Shown here piece by piece: positions 44,433 to 52,863 of a DNA stretch of 64,000 nucleotides. Position 1 is the stretch's first letter. Each line of letters starts with the position of its first letter. The translations under genes were made by a program, and so were the position numbers. Origin of the DNA: Priestia filamentosa (GTDB lineage Bacteria; Bacillota; Bacilli; Bacillales; Bacillaceae_H); assembly GCF_900177535.1 (NCBI RefSeq), contig NZ_FXAJ01000012.1, positions 1-64,000 of the forward strand. The letters run 5' to 3'. The notes beneath the pieces were generated by a model. That model had not been told where the DNA came from, made no database searches, and worked only from the letters and a program-made list of their open reading frames with translations.

Positions 44433-44891
44433 ATGTATATGATTTTTAGTCAGAGATTAAAAAAAGAGAGAATAAATAAGGGATGGTCTCAGGAAGAGTT
44501 AGCCAAAAAACTTTTTGTCAGTCGTCAATCTGTCTCTAAGTGGGAAAATGGTCAGAACTATCCCAGTATCGAAATTATTATTAAAATAAGTGATCTTTTT
44601 AATGTAACGATTGACGAATTATTAAGGAGTGATGAAGAATTGACGGAGAAGGTTATTAAAGATAGCAAGCAACTAGCACATCCGAAGCTAAAATTTATGT
44701 TTGACGTATTGTTTTTAATAGGTGCTGTTTTTTGGATAATTAAAATTGGTATTATTGTTCTAAATAAATTTACTACTTTGGATTTCACTTTTTATGGTGG
44801 GTGGTTCCTATGGAATTTCGGCGTTTTAATTTTAACGGTTGGTGCAGCGATTGGTTCCAGTATTGTAAAAGAAAAATATAAAGAGGATTAG
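44433..44891 (+). CDS. XRE-family regulator with C-terminal membrane segments
   Basis: A 152-aa protein. The N-terminal HTH (about 4-65) is FSQRLKKERINKGWSQEELAKKLFVSRQSVSKWENGQNYPSIE...LFNVTIDELL, a typical Cro/CI domain. A linker and two hydrophobic helices (FDVLFLIGAVFWIIKIGIIVL and FYGGWFLWNFGVLILTVGAAIG) follow. Membrane-bound HTH regulators of this shape are common in Firmicutes, and some sense envelope stress or partner peptides. AAAAGG precedes ATG 44433; GTG 44427 and ATG 44439 are alternatives. It is a single gene, and its target is unknown. Confidence 0.82.
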   Translation: MYMIFSQRLKKERINKGWSQEELAKKLFVSRQSVSKWENGQNYPSIEIIIKISDLFNVTIDELLRSDEELTEKVIKDSKQLAHPKLKFMFDVLFLIGAVFWIIKIGIIVLNKFTTLDFTFYGGWFLWNFGVLILTVGAAIGSSIVKEKYKED

Positions 44892-44947
44892 AACAAGGGA
44901 TGCCTTTATAAGAAAAATGAGTTATTCGTAAAAGTATATGTAAACGA

Positions 44948-44992
44948 AAAAAAAGCGCACACTTGCTGTTACTGAGCAGGTTTGCGCTTTTA
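44948..44992 (+). repeat. Family A dispersed hairpin, copy 6
   Basis: AAAAGCGCACACTTGCTG...gAGCAGGTTTGCGCTTTT and then ATTACTTCC as in other copies. It ends the HTH gene. Confidence 0.75.
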
Positions 44993-45825
44993 TTACTTCC
45001 TTCGTATTATGTGAAATAGGGATATATGTGTTACATATAGTGCTCTTTAGTTTCATTATTATAAATATATAGTTTATTACCTAAGGCTTGTTTACCAGGA
45101 TTCTTTCTGTTACTATACCGTATGAGACAATGCAAAAAGCAACTTTATTTTTTGTGTGAATAGAGTGAGGCTATCTTATTTCTTTTATTTAGAACGTTTA
45201 TAGGTATTAATACATCGTATAAAACGATATATAAGAGACAGACAGTATGAATGTTAAGCAAATTAATGCTTGCTTTACACATATTTCTTCATATTTGCAC
45301 TAGCAAACATGAAGAAAAGTTTAATATAATCTTAAAACGATTTTTAACAGAAGAACAATAGATAATTATGAACGTTCTTTCTGTATTAAGAAAAGAAGTA
45401 AACCAAGTATATTCCAATTAAATTGACTATTCCTTTGCTATATAATAAATTATTTTGCTGAAATATATGCTATGAAACATAGTATATACTCCATTAAAAG
45501 TAGATAACTTTACAGGATAAGCACTCCCCTTGGATTGACGGTAGTAGGTATTATTCCTTTGGGGTGAAACAGATTCTACTATATGATATTTACGGGACTA
45601 AAGGAGAAAAATATTCAAAGTTTTAATTCTATTATTATTTTCATATTTTTAATCCAAAATGAAACGTAAGTATGTAAATGAATAAGAATCATATAGTTGG
45701 AAATGTTTTGTAAGAAGGGCATGTATACAGATTTATGGTTTATTCAGGTAGTCTAGTCTCATTTAATTATATATATTCATGTATACAAATACTTCCTACA
45801 ATTAAATTACAAGGAGACTTGTCCA
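44993..45825. other. Long gene-free region before the NCS1 permease
   Basis: About 830 bp with no supported gene. It has a few short ATG frames without ribosome sites, a small palindrome AAGCAAATTAATGCTTGCTT at 45256, and a GC-richer patch at about 45520-45560 (CACTCCCCTTGG...CCTTTGGGGTG) that could form a hairpin. It is long for a simple promoter; a leader RNA for the permease is possible but unproven. Confidence 0.4.
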
Positions 45826-47169
45826 TTGAAAGTTGAAACACGTAGTATTGAATTTGTTCCAGTAGAAGAACGGCATGGTAAGGCTCGGGGTTTATTCCCT
45901 ATATGGTTTGGTGCAAATATGCATGTTACAACTCTTGTAACAGGTGCATTACCCATTAGTTTAGGTCTTAATTTATTTTGGAGTTTTGCTGCTATTATTA
46001 TTGGAACCCTATTAGGTGCCATTTTCATGGCTTCCCATTCTGCTCAGGGACCTAAACTTGGTATCCCTCAAATGCTTCAGAGTCGAGCACAGTTTGGAGT
46101 GATTGGTGCCATTTTTCCATTATTCCTTGTAATGTTCGTTTATTTAGGCTTTTTTGCGAGTAGTAGTGTGCTTGCAGCTCAAACGTTAAGTAGTTTAATT
46201 CCAATCAATCAGAGCTGGAGCATAATAATTTTAAGCATTATTTGTTTCGTTGTTACAATTTACGGTCACGATTTAATTCATAAAATGCAGAAATTGTTAT
46301 CATGGTCCTCTTTTGTAGTTTACCTAGTGGTAACTATTATTATATTTCAGTTGCCACTCCCGGCGGGAAGCCTGTCATTAGTTAGCTTAGATTGGCCCGT
46401 ATTTTTGTTGGCAATCAGTGTTGTAGCAACATGGCAATTAGCATACGCCCCATATGTAGCAGACTATTCTCGTTATCTGCCAACGTATACATCAACGTCC
46501 CAAACATTTTGGTATAGTTATCTAGGGACATTTGTTGGAACTGTATGGATGATGATTTTAGGAGCCACTTTGACTATTGCTATTCCCAATTTTCTTGATC
46601 ATGCAGGAGGGAATTTAGCCCACTTATTTGGGAGATTTTCTATCTTTATGTACCTAATTATTATTTTTGGTCAAATCGCTATTAATGTTTTTAATCTATA
46701 CGGAGCTTTCATGTCTACTATTACAACTATAGAACCGTTTTGGAAGATAAAAGTAACACAAAAAGTTCGGATAGGGATGATATTTTGTGTTACATTAGCA
46801 GGTACTATCTTATGCTTTTTAGGGAAAAGCAACTTTCTGTCTTTTTTCTTAAATTTTATCTTTTTTATTAGTTATTTCTTAATTCCTTGGACGTCTATTA
46901 ACCTTGTGGATTACTATTTATTGCGTCATGGCAAATATAACGTGAAAGATATTTTTGATTTAAACGGTCAATATGGGAAAGTAAATCAAGTTACATGCAT
47001 AGCGTTTATTATAGCAATTATTGCACAAATGCCTTTTATTAATACATCATTCTATGTGGGTCCTATAGCGAAGGCCTTTGAAGGAGCAGACATTGCTTGG
47101 CTAGTCGGATTAATTGTCCCGGCGATTTTATATTACTTTCCAATGAAGCGAAAGTTAAATGAAAATTAA
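45826..47169 (+). CDS. NCS1 family nucleobase permease (cytosine/purine type)
   Basis: A 447-aa transporter with 12 helices. The N-terminus RGLFPIWFGANMHVTTLVTGA is the NCS1 substrate helix. QMLQSRAQFGVIGAIFP lies near 83 and YAPYVADYSRYLP, the family signature, near 210. A C-terminal NLVDYYLLRHGKYNVKDIF region follows. It is related to cytosine/purine/uracil/thiamine permeases. The start is TTG 45826, with AAGGAG at good spacing; no ATG fits. It is a single gene with a strong terminator. It is the second nucleobase permease in the window, after the NCS2 permease of the urate operon. Confidence 0.88.
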   Translation: MKVETRSIEFVPVEERHGKARGLFPIWFGANMHVTTLVTGALPISLGLNLFWSFAAIIIGTLLGAIFMASHSAQGPKLGIPQMLQSRAQFGVIGAIFPLFLVMFVYLGFFASSSVLAAQTLSSLIPINQSWSIIILSIICFVVTIYGHDLIHKMQKLLSWSSFVVYLVVTIIIFQLPLPAGSLSLVSLDWPVFLLAISVVATWQLAYAPYVADYSRYLPTYTSTSQTFWYSYLGTFVGTVWMMILGATLTIAIPNFLDHAGGNLAHLFGRFSIFMYLIIIFGQIAINVFNLYGAFMSTITTIEPFWKIKVTQKVRIGMIFCVTLAGTILCFLGKSNFLSFFLNFIFFISYFLIPWTSINLVDYYLLRHGKYNVKDIFDLNGQYGKVNQVTCIAFIIAIIAQMPFINTSFYVGPIAKAFEGADIAWLVGLIVPAILYYFPMKRKLNEN

Positions 47170-47301
47170 TCTTCATTACAGCAATGAGAAACTTCTTTAT
47201 AAGGTCAAAAGAATAATCTTACAATCAAAAGAATTAAGTTCAACTATTGTTTAAACAATAGTTAATATAAATAAAGTAATTCTGTTTGAATAATAATTAA
47301 T

Positions 47302-47340
47302 AAAACAACCATAGAGTCATTCACTCTATGGTTGTTTTAT
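47302..47340. terminator. Terminator after the NCS1 permease
   Basis: AAAACAACCATAGAG, 7-nt loop, CTCTATGGTTGTTTT: 15-bp stem, usable in both directions. Confidence 0.9.
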
Positions 47341-47424
47341 TCTAGGACTGATAATGTGTGTTATGTAACCTGAGAAGTTATATGTTATAAAGTAGAATAG
47401 AGCTTGTCTCTAAAGGAAGCTTCT

Positions 47425-47586
47425 TCATTTATCAGGGCTACTTTGATATAAGAGACCATATGAAACAGAGAATAAACCAGTAAGAGCGATCAACACTGTA
47501 ACTAATTGTGATTGAGTAACAATGTATAAAAAGATGGAAAAAACAAGTAGTATCCATCCAAACATATGGATAAGGAATGTATTCAT
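47425..47586 (-). CDS. Small membrane protein, 53 aa (paralogue at 62285)
   Basis: A two-helix membrane protein: GWILLVFSIFLYIVT and VLIALTGLFSVSYGLLY. AGAGGTGAAGG precedes ATG 47586. It is supported by a diverged copy at 62285-62455, where most base changes keep the protein sense, which indicates a real selected gene. It lies 170 bp downstream of the HPr-like gene on the same strand, and the same pair order is seen at the second locus. Function unknown. Confidence 0.72.
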   Translation of the reverse strand: MNTFLIHMFGWILLVFSIFLYIVTQSQLVTVLIALTGLFSVSYGLLYQSSPDK

Positions 47587-47756
47587 TACCTTCACCTCTT
47601 CCTTCCACTCTGCGGATAACGTTCACAATTATAGGAAACTGTATTAACTACAACGAGGTATAGCTTTAAAGTTTGATTAAAGATGTTTCTAAATCTTAAT
47701 TTATCTCCGTTCCATAACCCAAAATCTAAACAACAAAAGAACCAAACCTTCTTAAT

Positions 47757-48032
47757 CTAAGCAGGGCATCGTCTTTTTTGCTGTTTAAAGAAATGCTTCA
47801 TCTGTTCACCATCAGATGGCGCTTCTTTTCCCTCTAAAACAATAAGAATATTCCGACACTTTAGGGTTAAAATAAAGGAAACAAGTTTTGGTAAATGATT
47901 AATTTCGCATGTCCGCCCATTTGCAACTAAATAGATTTTACTTTCAATCGTTTGACATAACTGGTAAAGCTCTAAAGTTTTCCTCAAAGTAAGTGTTGGA
48001 AGGTGGATTTTATAAGATATAATATGTTTCAT
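47757..48032 (-). CDS. HPr-fold-like protein lacking the phospho-histidine
   Basis: A 91-aa protein. Its pattern of helix, strand and helix (LRKTLELYQLCQTIESKIYLVANGRTCEINHLPKLVSFILTL, then RNILIVLEGKEAPSDGEQMKHFF) follows that of the sugar-phosphotransfer protein HPr: ARPAT..LV, NGKTVNLKSIMGVMSL, and DENDAL...L. The catalytic His15 position is not histidine and the Ser46 region reads HLPKL, so a phosphocarrier role is unlikely. A good ribosome site (GAAAGGAGAAATG...) precedes ATG 48032. A 3' fragment of a second copy is at 62637. The assignment to HPr is by pattern and may be wrong. Confidence 0.55.
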   Translation of the reverse strand: MKHIISYKIHLPTLTLRKTLELYQLCQTIESKIYLVANGRTCEINHLPKLVSFILTLKCRNILIVLEGKEAPSDGEQMKHFFKQQKRRCPA

Positions 48033-48438
48033 TTTCTCATTTCTCCTTTCGTAAATCGTCCCTATTTTAATAGTCTAATCCAATTATAAAGGTTTTTGTA
48101 AGCGCTATCAACAATATAATTCTAATATTAATAATAAAATACATTTTAATTATCTATTAACTTATATCAATACTATCTAAAAAAACTTATAAGAATCACC
48201 TTTTTCGATACTTGCAAGGAGATATACATTTTTCTAAACGAATTAAAAAATACAACATTCTTATATATGATGGGATTATAATGAAAATGATTTAACTTAG
48301 GTAGAGCTAAAAGAAATAAGTCAGAAGGAGAAAAGAGCTATAGTGAAGGTTGAGCTTATCGTATTTTTATTACTAAGAAGCTATAGTTTATAGGCCTTTT
48401 TATTATTAGTGCTGAGATGTGATCATCTCCTATGGTTT

Positions 48439-48570
48439 TTAAATTTTCTTAAGTAAATTTAAAAGCTGTTTTTTTTCCTTGTAATTTAAGTTAGAAAATT
48501 GAGATTCCTGAAAATGTTCTTGTTTTGGAACAACTTCATAAAAACACTCTTTTCCTTCCTCAGTCATGGA
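48439..48570 (-). pseudogene. 3' fragment of a MarR-type regulator
   Basis: On the minus strand the last 42 codons read MTEEGKECFYEVVPKQEHFQ ... NYKEKKQLLNLLKKI, the typical end of a MarR protein (LTEEG...PKHEEF...LSEEEK.QLI.LLKKL). No HTH part is present: just upstream the DNA is that of a different gene, an alpha/beta hydrolase on the plus strand. The junction lies near 48570. Confidence 0.6.
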
Positions 48571-48951
48571 GTTAAAAATGATCGCCTAGCCTTTCTTGAT
48601 GAGTTTACGAGAACATTTTTTTCTGCTGGAGATCGAACGGACTTAGTTAGTGAATCATTCCGACTTTATAATAAGGATATTGCAGCAGGTGCATCCCCTA
48701 AAGGGGCTCTAGATTGTATTGGTGCTTTCAGTAAAACCGATTTTAGAGGAGATTTAGCCAAAATTAATATACCTACCCTTGTGATACATGGTGATCCAGA
48801 TGCAACTGTTCCATTTGAGTATAGTGGGAAGCGAACTCATGAAGCCATTCCTGATGCTAAATTAGCTTTAATAAAGGGAGGACCGCATGGGCTTAATGCA
48901 ACACATCCCAAAGAATTTAATGAAGCATTGTTATCATTTTTGAATGACTAA
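48568..48951 (+). pseudogene. 3' half of an alpha/beta hydrolase (chloroperoxidase/arylesterase type)
   Basis: About 127 codons of the C-terminal half of a ~275-aa alpha/beta hydrolase: DRLAFLDEFTRTFFSAGDRTD at the left end, GALDCIGAFSKTDFRGDL, IPTLVIHGDPDATVPFEYSG (catalytic Asp) and LIKGGPHGLNATH (catalytic His). The N-terminal half with the nucleophile serine (GxSxG) is missing. The open frame continues 23 codons further left only because it runs antisense through a MarR remnant. It is non-functional as it stands. Confidence 0.8.
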
Positions 48952-49033
48952 TTCTAAATGAATCTTTTTAATGGATAAAAGAGGGGATTATATAATATCA
49001 AGTTCTTTTTTCATTCTATGAAGAGCGAGAGTA

Positions 49034-49067
49034 AAGGAGGTACTAAATGTAGTACCTCCCTTATTTT
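49034..49067 (+). terminator. Terminator after the hydrolase remnant
   Basis: AAGGAGGTACT, 6-nt loop, AGTACCTCCCTT and then ATTTTTG. The terminator kept its position although the gene has lost its 5' half. Confidence 0.85.
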
Positions 49068-49287
49068 TGTATCAAAACAGATTTTAAAATCTATATCATA
49101 AAAATATTTTTGATATTAAAAATGCTTCTTCCAATTTATAAATTACTCCACTCTCATTAATATACTTTTCAAGGAAGAATTGCTGACTTAAGTTTGAATC
49201 TAGCCTTTATGATAGGAAAATGAACAGGTTTTACATTCTATTAAATTGGATAATAGAAACTAAAGGATTATTCAATGATAGGAAGAG

Positions 49288-50223
49288 GTGTTAAATTTGA
49301 ATTATCCTCTTAGTAAAAATGGAGAATGGTTAGAATTTGATTTCCAAGATAAAAAGGAGATAGCGAAAGTGGCTAGGAATATACCGGAAGGTGAAGATTG
49401 GCTAAAAGAAATAAATGAATCTAATAAGAATAATTTAAAAATAGCTATTACTCCAGATTATCTTCATGTGAGAGGTTCATTAATTTACCATCAAAATTCT
49501 CAAAAAGAGAATGAGTACAAAGTGTTTCACTTTTATACTTGTAAAGATTTTTTTATTACAGTTGGCCTCGAGATGAACGACTTGAAACAAAAAAATAAAA
49601 TGTTACATCGTATGCAGTCATCAAGGAATGGGGTAGAGAATTTTTGTATATTATTGAGTGAGATTACTAATCGTTTTTTAGTAAGAATAGATGATTTTGA
49701 AGTACAATTGAAAAACATTGTTGGGAAGTTGCAAAGAAATAATAATAAAAATAAATTGGATCAAATTTTTCGATATCGTCAGAAATTAATTACGTCAAAA
49801 AGTTTACTTATACCGATGGAAGAATTAATTAACGCGATTGAAGAAACGTTCCTTAATGAGGTGGTAAAAACTTTAGAATTTAATAGGGTGAGATTACGTA
49901 TTAAAAGGGCAATGACGTTAGTTCAACATTATCAAGAAGAAATGGAGACATTACTCCATTTAGAAGAAGCGATTTCTTCCTATAGAGGGAACGAAATTAT
50001 GAAAACACTAACAGTCATTACAACTATTTTTACGCCGGTAATGGCACTGGGAGCCCTTTGGGGAATGAATTTTAAACATATGCCAGAACTTGAATGGAAG
50101 TTTGGATATTTAGGTTCTCTTATTTTAATTTTTGTTAGCACTATCGCTATTTACTTTTATTTGAAATTTAGGGGTTGGACTGGTGGTATTTTAAAAGAAA
50201 GAAAGAAAAAATCCTTATTTTAA
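49288..50223 (+). CDS. CorA family divalent cation transporter-like protein
   Basis: A 311-aa member of the CorA Mg2+/Co2+ channel family. A cytoplasmic alpha/beta and long-helix domain fills the first ~240 residues (NRFLVRIDDFEVQL, EMETLLHLEEAISSYRG). Two C-terminal membrane helices follow: TLTVITTIFTPVMALGALWGMN, carrying the family GMN motif at its end, and FGYLGSLILIFVSTIAIYFYL, with the loop FKHMPEL between. It ends in a basic tail. The start is GTG 49288 or more likely TTG 49297, which puts AGAGGTG at proper distance. It is a single gene. The pentameric channel role is from family knowledge. Confidence 0.85.
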   Translation: MLNLNYPLSKNGEWLEFDFQDKKEIAKVARNIPEGEDWLKEINESNKNNLKIAITPDYLHVRGSLIYHQNSQKENEYKVFHFYTCKDFFITVGLEMNDLKQKNKMLHRMQSSRNGVENFCILLSEITNRFLVRIDDFEVQLKNIVGKLQRNNNKNKLDQIFRYRQKLITSKSLLIPMEELINAIEETFLNEVVKTLEFNRVRLRIKRAMTLVQHYQEEMETLLHLEEAISSYRGNEIMKTLTVITTIFTPVMALGALWGMNFKHMPELEWKFGYLGSLILIFVSTIAIYFYLKFRGWTGGILKERKKKSLF

Positions 50224-50230
50224 TGGATAT

Positions 50231-50274
50231 GGCAGAAGGAAGACAGGTACTATTAAACCTATCTGCCTTTTGTT
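50231..50274 (+). terminator. Terminator after the CorA-like gene
   Basis: AGACAGGT...ACCTaTCT inside GGCAGA...TCTGCC, followed by TTTTGTTT. Confidence 0.7.
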
Positions 50275-50385
50275 TATCTCAATGCCAATGGTATGAGTTT
50301 CATTAGAAAGTTAACATAGCACTATCTTAAAACTCCTTTATCCAAGTCAAGAATAAATTGATGCACAGGATAGTCTCCTGGGAGT

Positions 50386-50976
50386 CTATATTTTAAATTT
50401 CGTAAAAAGATATAAGCAACAAAACCCAACCATTAGATAGTAATACCATGAGAGTTTGGTATTACTATCTAATGGTTGGGTTTTAATTTCAGTACTTAAG
50501 TTATTGAACCATTTACTTAAAATTTCTCCCTTTGCTAGATTTGTATGGTCATCATTTTCCCAAATTACATGAGAAGACCCAGCTTCCGTTGCCCATTCAA
50601 ATTGTAGCTCAGCAAATGCAATCTTAGGGTGTTCAGCTTTCGCAAAATTATCATTTATTAAGGAAGCCACAGTAGATGCCTGTGGTAATAATTCATTTTC
50701 GATCTCTTTTTTTATAACCATATCTTCAAGTTGATTCCACATAACTAAACGGCCATCTATTTGATAAAAAGTATCAAAGAAAGGTTGTTTCCCCACATAT
50801 ACCAAGATGAAGGTCCGATTAACAGAGTTGTTAGTTACCTTAACCACATTTATGATAAAATTTTGTGCTATTTCCATCCAGAAATTTATTGCTTCTTCTT
50901 CCGGTGATCCTAAATAAAACCCAGATTCAAGTTCAGAAACGGCAGCTTCCTCTTTATACACCTCTAGCCTACTCAA
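50386..50976 (-). CDS. Hypothetical protein, both ends doubtful
   Basis: A 196-codon frame that I do not recognise. The middle looks protein-like (INFWMEIAQNFIINVVKV, FILVYVGKQPFFDTFYQIDGRLVMWNQLE, AFAELQFEWATEAGSSHVIW). The only start, TTG 50976, has no ribosome site, and a stop lies just upstream. The last ~30 codons run through a 28-bp perfect inverted repeat (50421-50484) and end in a hydrophobic tail. I suspect a gene fragment whose natural ends are lost, or whose real stop was replaced by the inverted repeat. Confidence 0.45.
   Translation of the reverse strand: MSRLEVYKEEAAVSELESGFYLGSPEEEAINFWMEIAQNFIINVVKVTNNSVNRTFILVYVGKQPFFDTFYQIDGRLVMWNQLEDMVIKKEIENELLPQASTVASLINDNFAKAEHPKIAFAELQFEWATEAGSSHVIWENDDHTNLAKGEILSKWFNNLSTEIKTQPLDSNTKLSWYYYLMVGFCCLYLFTKFKI
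50421..50484. repeat. 28-bp perfect inverted repeat, 8-nt loop
   Basis: Each arm begins or ends AAAACCCAACC/GGTTGGGTTTT and closes at TACCA/TGGTA, with no mismatch over 28 bp. It has A4 and T4 flanks like a two-way terminator, but it lies inside an open frame. It is the longest perfect stem that I saw in the window. Confidence 0.95.
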
Positions 50977-51059
50977 AAACTATGATTATGGACAACCGGG
51001 TGGCGTTTCTAGGATAATTTTGATTGAGTACAATTATTGAAAATAGGGAGTGGGATATA

Positions 51060-51455
51060 TTGAAAAAGATTACACCATTTTTAATGTTCCAAGGAAACGC
51101 GGAAGAAGCAATGAATTATTATACTTCTTTAATTGAGGATTCAGAAATAACTAGTATTTCTCGTTATGGAGCAAATGGACCAGGTGCAGAGGGAAGTGTT
51201 CTACAAGCCACCTTTTTATTAAAGGGTCAAGAATTTATTTGCATTGATAGTAATATTAAGCATGAATTTACGTTTACTCCTTCATTTTCTTTATTTATTA
51301 CATGTGATTCAGAAGAAGAAATTAATCGAATTTATGAGAATTTAACTGATGGCGGTGGAATCCTAATGCCGTTAGATAATCATGGATTTGGTAAAAAGTT
51401 TGGCTGGATAGTTGATAAGTTTGGCGTTTCTTGGCAACTTAATCTACCAAATTAA
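51060..51455 (+). CDS. VOC family protein (PhnB/demethylubiquinone methyltransferase-like fold)
   Basis: A 131-aa vicinal-oxygen-chelate fold protein: KKITPFLMFQGNAEEAMNYY at the start, FLLKGQEFICIDSN, FTPSFSLFITCDSEEEINRIYENLTDGG, and FGKKFGWIVDKFGVSWQLNL at the end. This is the small PhnB-like group with the G.F....G...D..G..W signature. Catalytic function is not known; resistance or small-molecule binding is typical. The start is TTG 51060 with GGGAGTGGG upstream. It is a single gene, about 260 bp before the DinB gene. Confidence 0.88.
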   Translation: MKKITPFLMFQGNAEEAMNYYTSLIEDSEITSISRYGANGPGAEGSVLQATFLLKGQEFICIDSNIKHEFTFTPSFSLFITCDSEEEINRIYENLTDGGGILMPLDNHGFGKKFGWIVDKFGVSWQLNLPN

Positions 51456-51716
51456 AATTATGACGATATACGTTTCTTGCTTTTGTTTAGTTTTTTTGTT
51501 CATTGATTACTAATTTAGGATGAAGTTACTTTTTTAGTAAAGGGGCGTGTTTATCAAGGAACGTGTCTTTTTTGTATAGCACATTTTCTCGAATGAAATA
51601 AAAGGAATTATTTGTAAGTGAGGCGAAGTTAATTTTAGAAGAGGTTATTTCATTTAGCGTTGGGACGTGCTACTCAACATTAAGGAGAAAAAATTATAAA
51701 GAAAGTAGGAGATATA

Positions 51717-52250
51717 TTGAATACAAAAGAGATATTAAAGCAATTTGAACAGGTGGTTACATACTATATTGAAGAGTTAAGTAAATATTCGCTAGATGAG
51801 TTTACGCGGAAGCCTTCTGAGGATGAATGGTCATTAGGACAAATGTACAATCATTTAATAAATTGCACTCTTAAGCTTCATTTGAAAGCAATTGAGCAAT
51901 GTGCTAATGGCAATGCTTCCGATGGTGGTAAAAAAACAGAAATAGGCGAATCGATTTTTAAAGAAGGAACGTTTCCTCCAATCAAAGTAAAAGGTCCGGA
52001 TACACCTGATTTTACACCGCCAAATCCTACGAGAAAAGAAGAAGTAAAGGAAGGACTTCTCCAAACCAATGAGAAAATGAGGGAGGTAGAAAGAAAGCTT
52101 TCTGACATCCCGGCAAGCCAGAAAGTTCAGCATCGGGCAATGGGGTATTTAAATGCAGAGGAATATTTTAAGTTAATTGAAATGCATTTCCGACACCACT
52201 TACGGCAAAAAGAACGAATCGATCAGTTTCTTTTGAAAGTAAGTAAGTAA
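51717..52250 (+). CDS. DinB family protein
   Basis: A 177-aa four-helix-bundle protein of the DinB/YfiT-like group: EQVVTYYIEELSKYSLDEFTRKPSEDEWSLGQMYNHLINCTL at the start (the W-S-x-G-Q...H metal-site helix). The second and third metal-ligand positions are in the C-terminal EMHFRHHLRQKERI. Members bind a metal and often act in thiol transfer or stress responses, with the substrate unknown. The start is TTG 51717 with TAGGAG 7 nt upstream. It is a single gene with a strong terminator at 52343. Confidence 0.87.
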   Translation: MNTKEILKQFEQVVTYYIEELSKYSLDEFTRKPSEDEWSLGQMYNHLINCTLKLHLKAIEQCANGNASDGGKKTEIGESIFKEGTFPPIKVKGPDTPDFTPPNPTRKEEVKEGLLQTNEKMREVERKLSDIPASQKVQHRAMGYLNAEEYFKLIEMHFRHHLRQKERIDQFLLKVSK

Positions 52251-52342
52251 TTTATTTTAATTGCTGGAGCAATATATTAACCGTTGAAATATCATCAGAG
52301 GCCCAGTTGAGGGAGTTTAAAGATCTAAGAATCGAATAAATA

Positions 52343-52393
52343 TAAAAAGGAACATACATATTCATCCTAATAATTTGTATGTTCCTTTTTTCT
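52343..52393 (+). terminator. Terminator after the DinB gene
   Basis: AAAAAGGAACATACA, 17-nt loop, TGTATGTTCCTTTTTT. Confidence 0.85.
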
Positions 52394-52415
52394 ATTCACG
52401 CAAAATAAGTATTAA

Positions 52416-52470
52416 GAAAAGCCATGTACTCCTCGTGAGACAAAGAGTCTATGGCTTTCTAATTTCCTTA
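52416..52470. repeat. Paired hairpin repeat D, copy 1
   Basis: AGAAAAGCCATGTACTcCTc ... AGAGTCTATGGCTTTCTAA. An almost identical copy stands at 56258-56312. The stem is AAAGCCAT/ATGGCTTT, with an inner ACTC/GAGT. The next 390 bp to gadB are empty except for a small palindrome at 52658 (TTGTGATGAGCATCACCAA). Confidence 0.8.
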
Positions 52471-52863
52471 AAAATGGATTATGTTAATTAACCTTGTATA
52501 TAGTAATCCTACATGAAAATGAACATTTAACTATTTCATTTTGGGCAGAATGAAAAGGATATTCCAAGCCTAAATGTTTAATTGTCGACAAAGAAAGGAA
52601 GAATGTTACTAAGTGAACTTATCTATTCGTCTTGATCTGTTAACCGCGATGTACATCCATTGTGATGAGCATCACCAATAAGAGAATAATCCTTATTCTG
52701 TTTGATGTTTCAATGAATCCATTATTTGTTAGAAAGGCCTAATTTACTGTCAGCTCGATTATGGAGTGGACACTTAAAAGATTTAAAGGTTTCTTACAAC
52801 ATGCTAGTCTATTAGCGCTAAAATTAATACTCGTATTATTCACGTTGGAGGAGATAATACTCT

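Noticed and set aside
47438-47626. 62-codon minus-strand frame over the small membrane protein
   Set aside because: It is the wrong frame: the two-locus comparison and the ribosome site support the 53-aa frame at 47425-47586.
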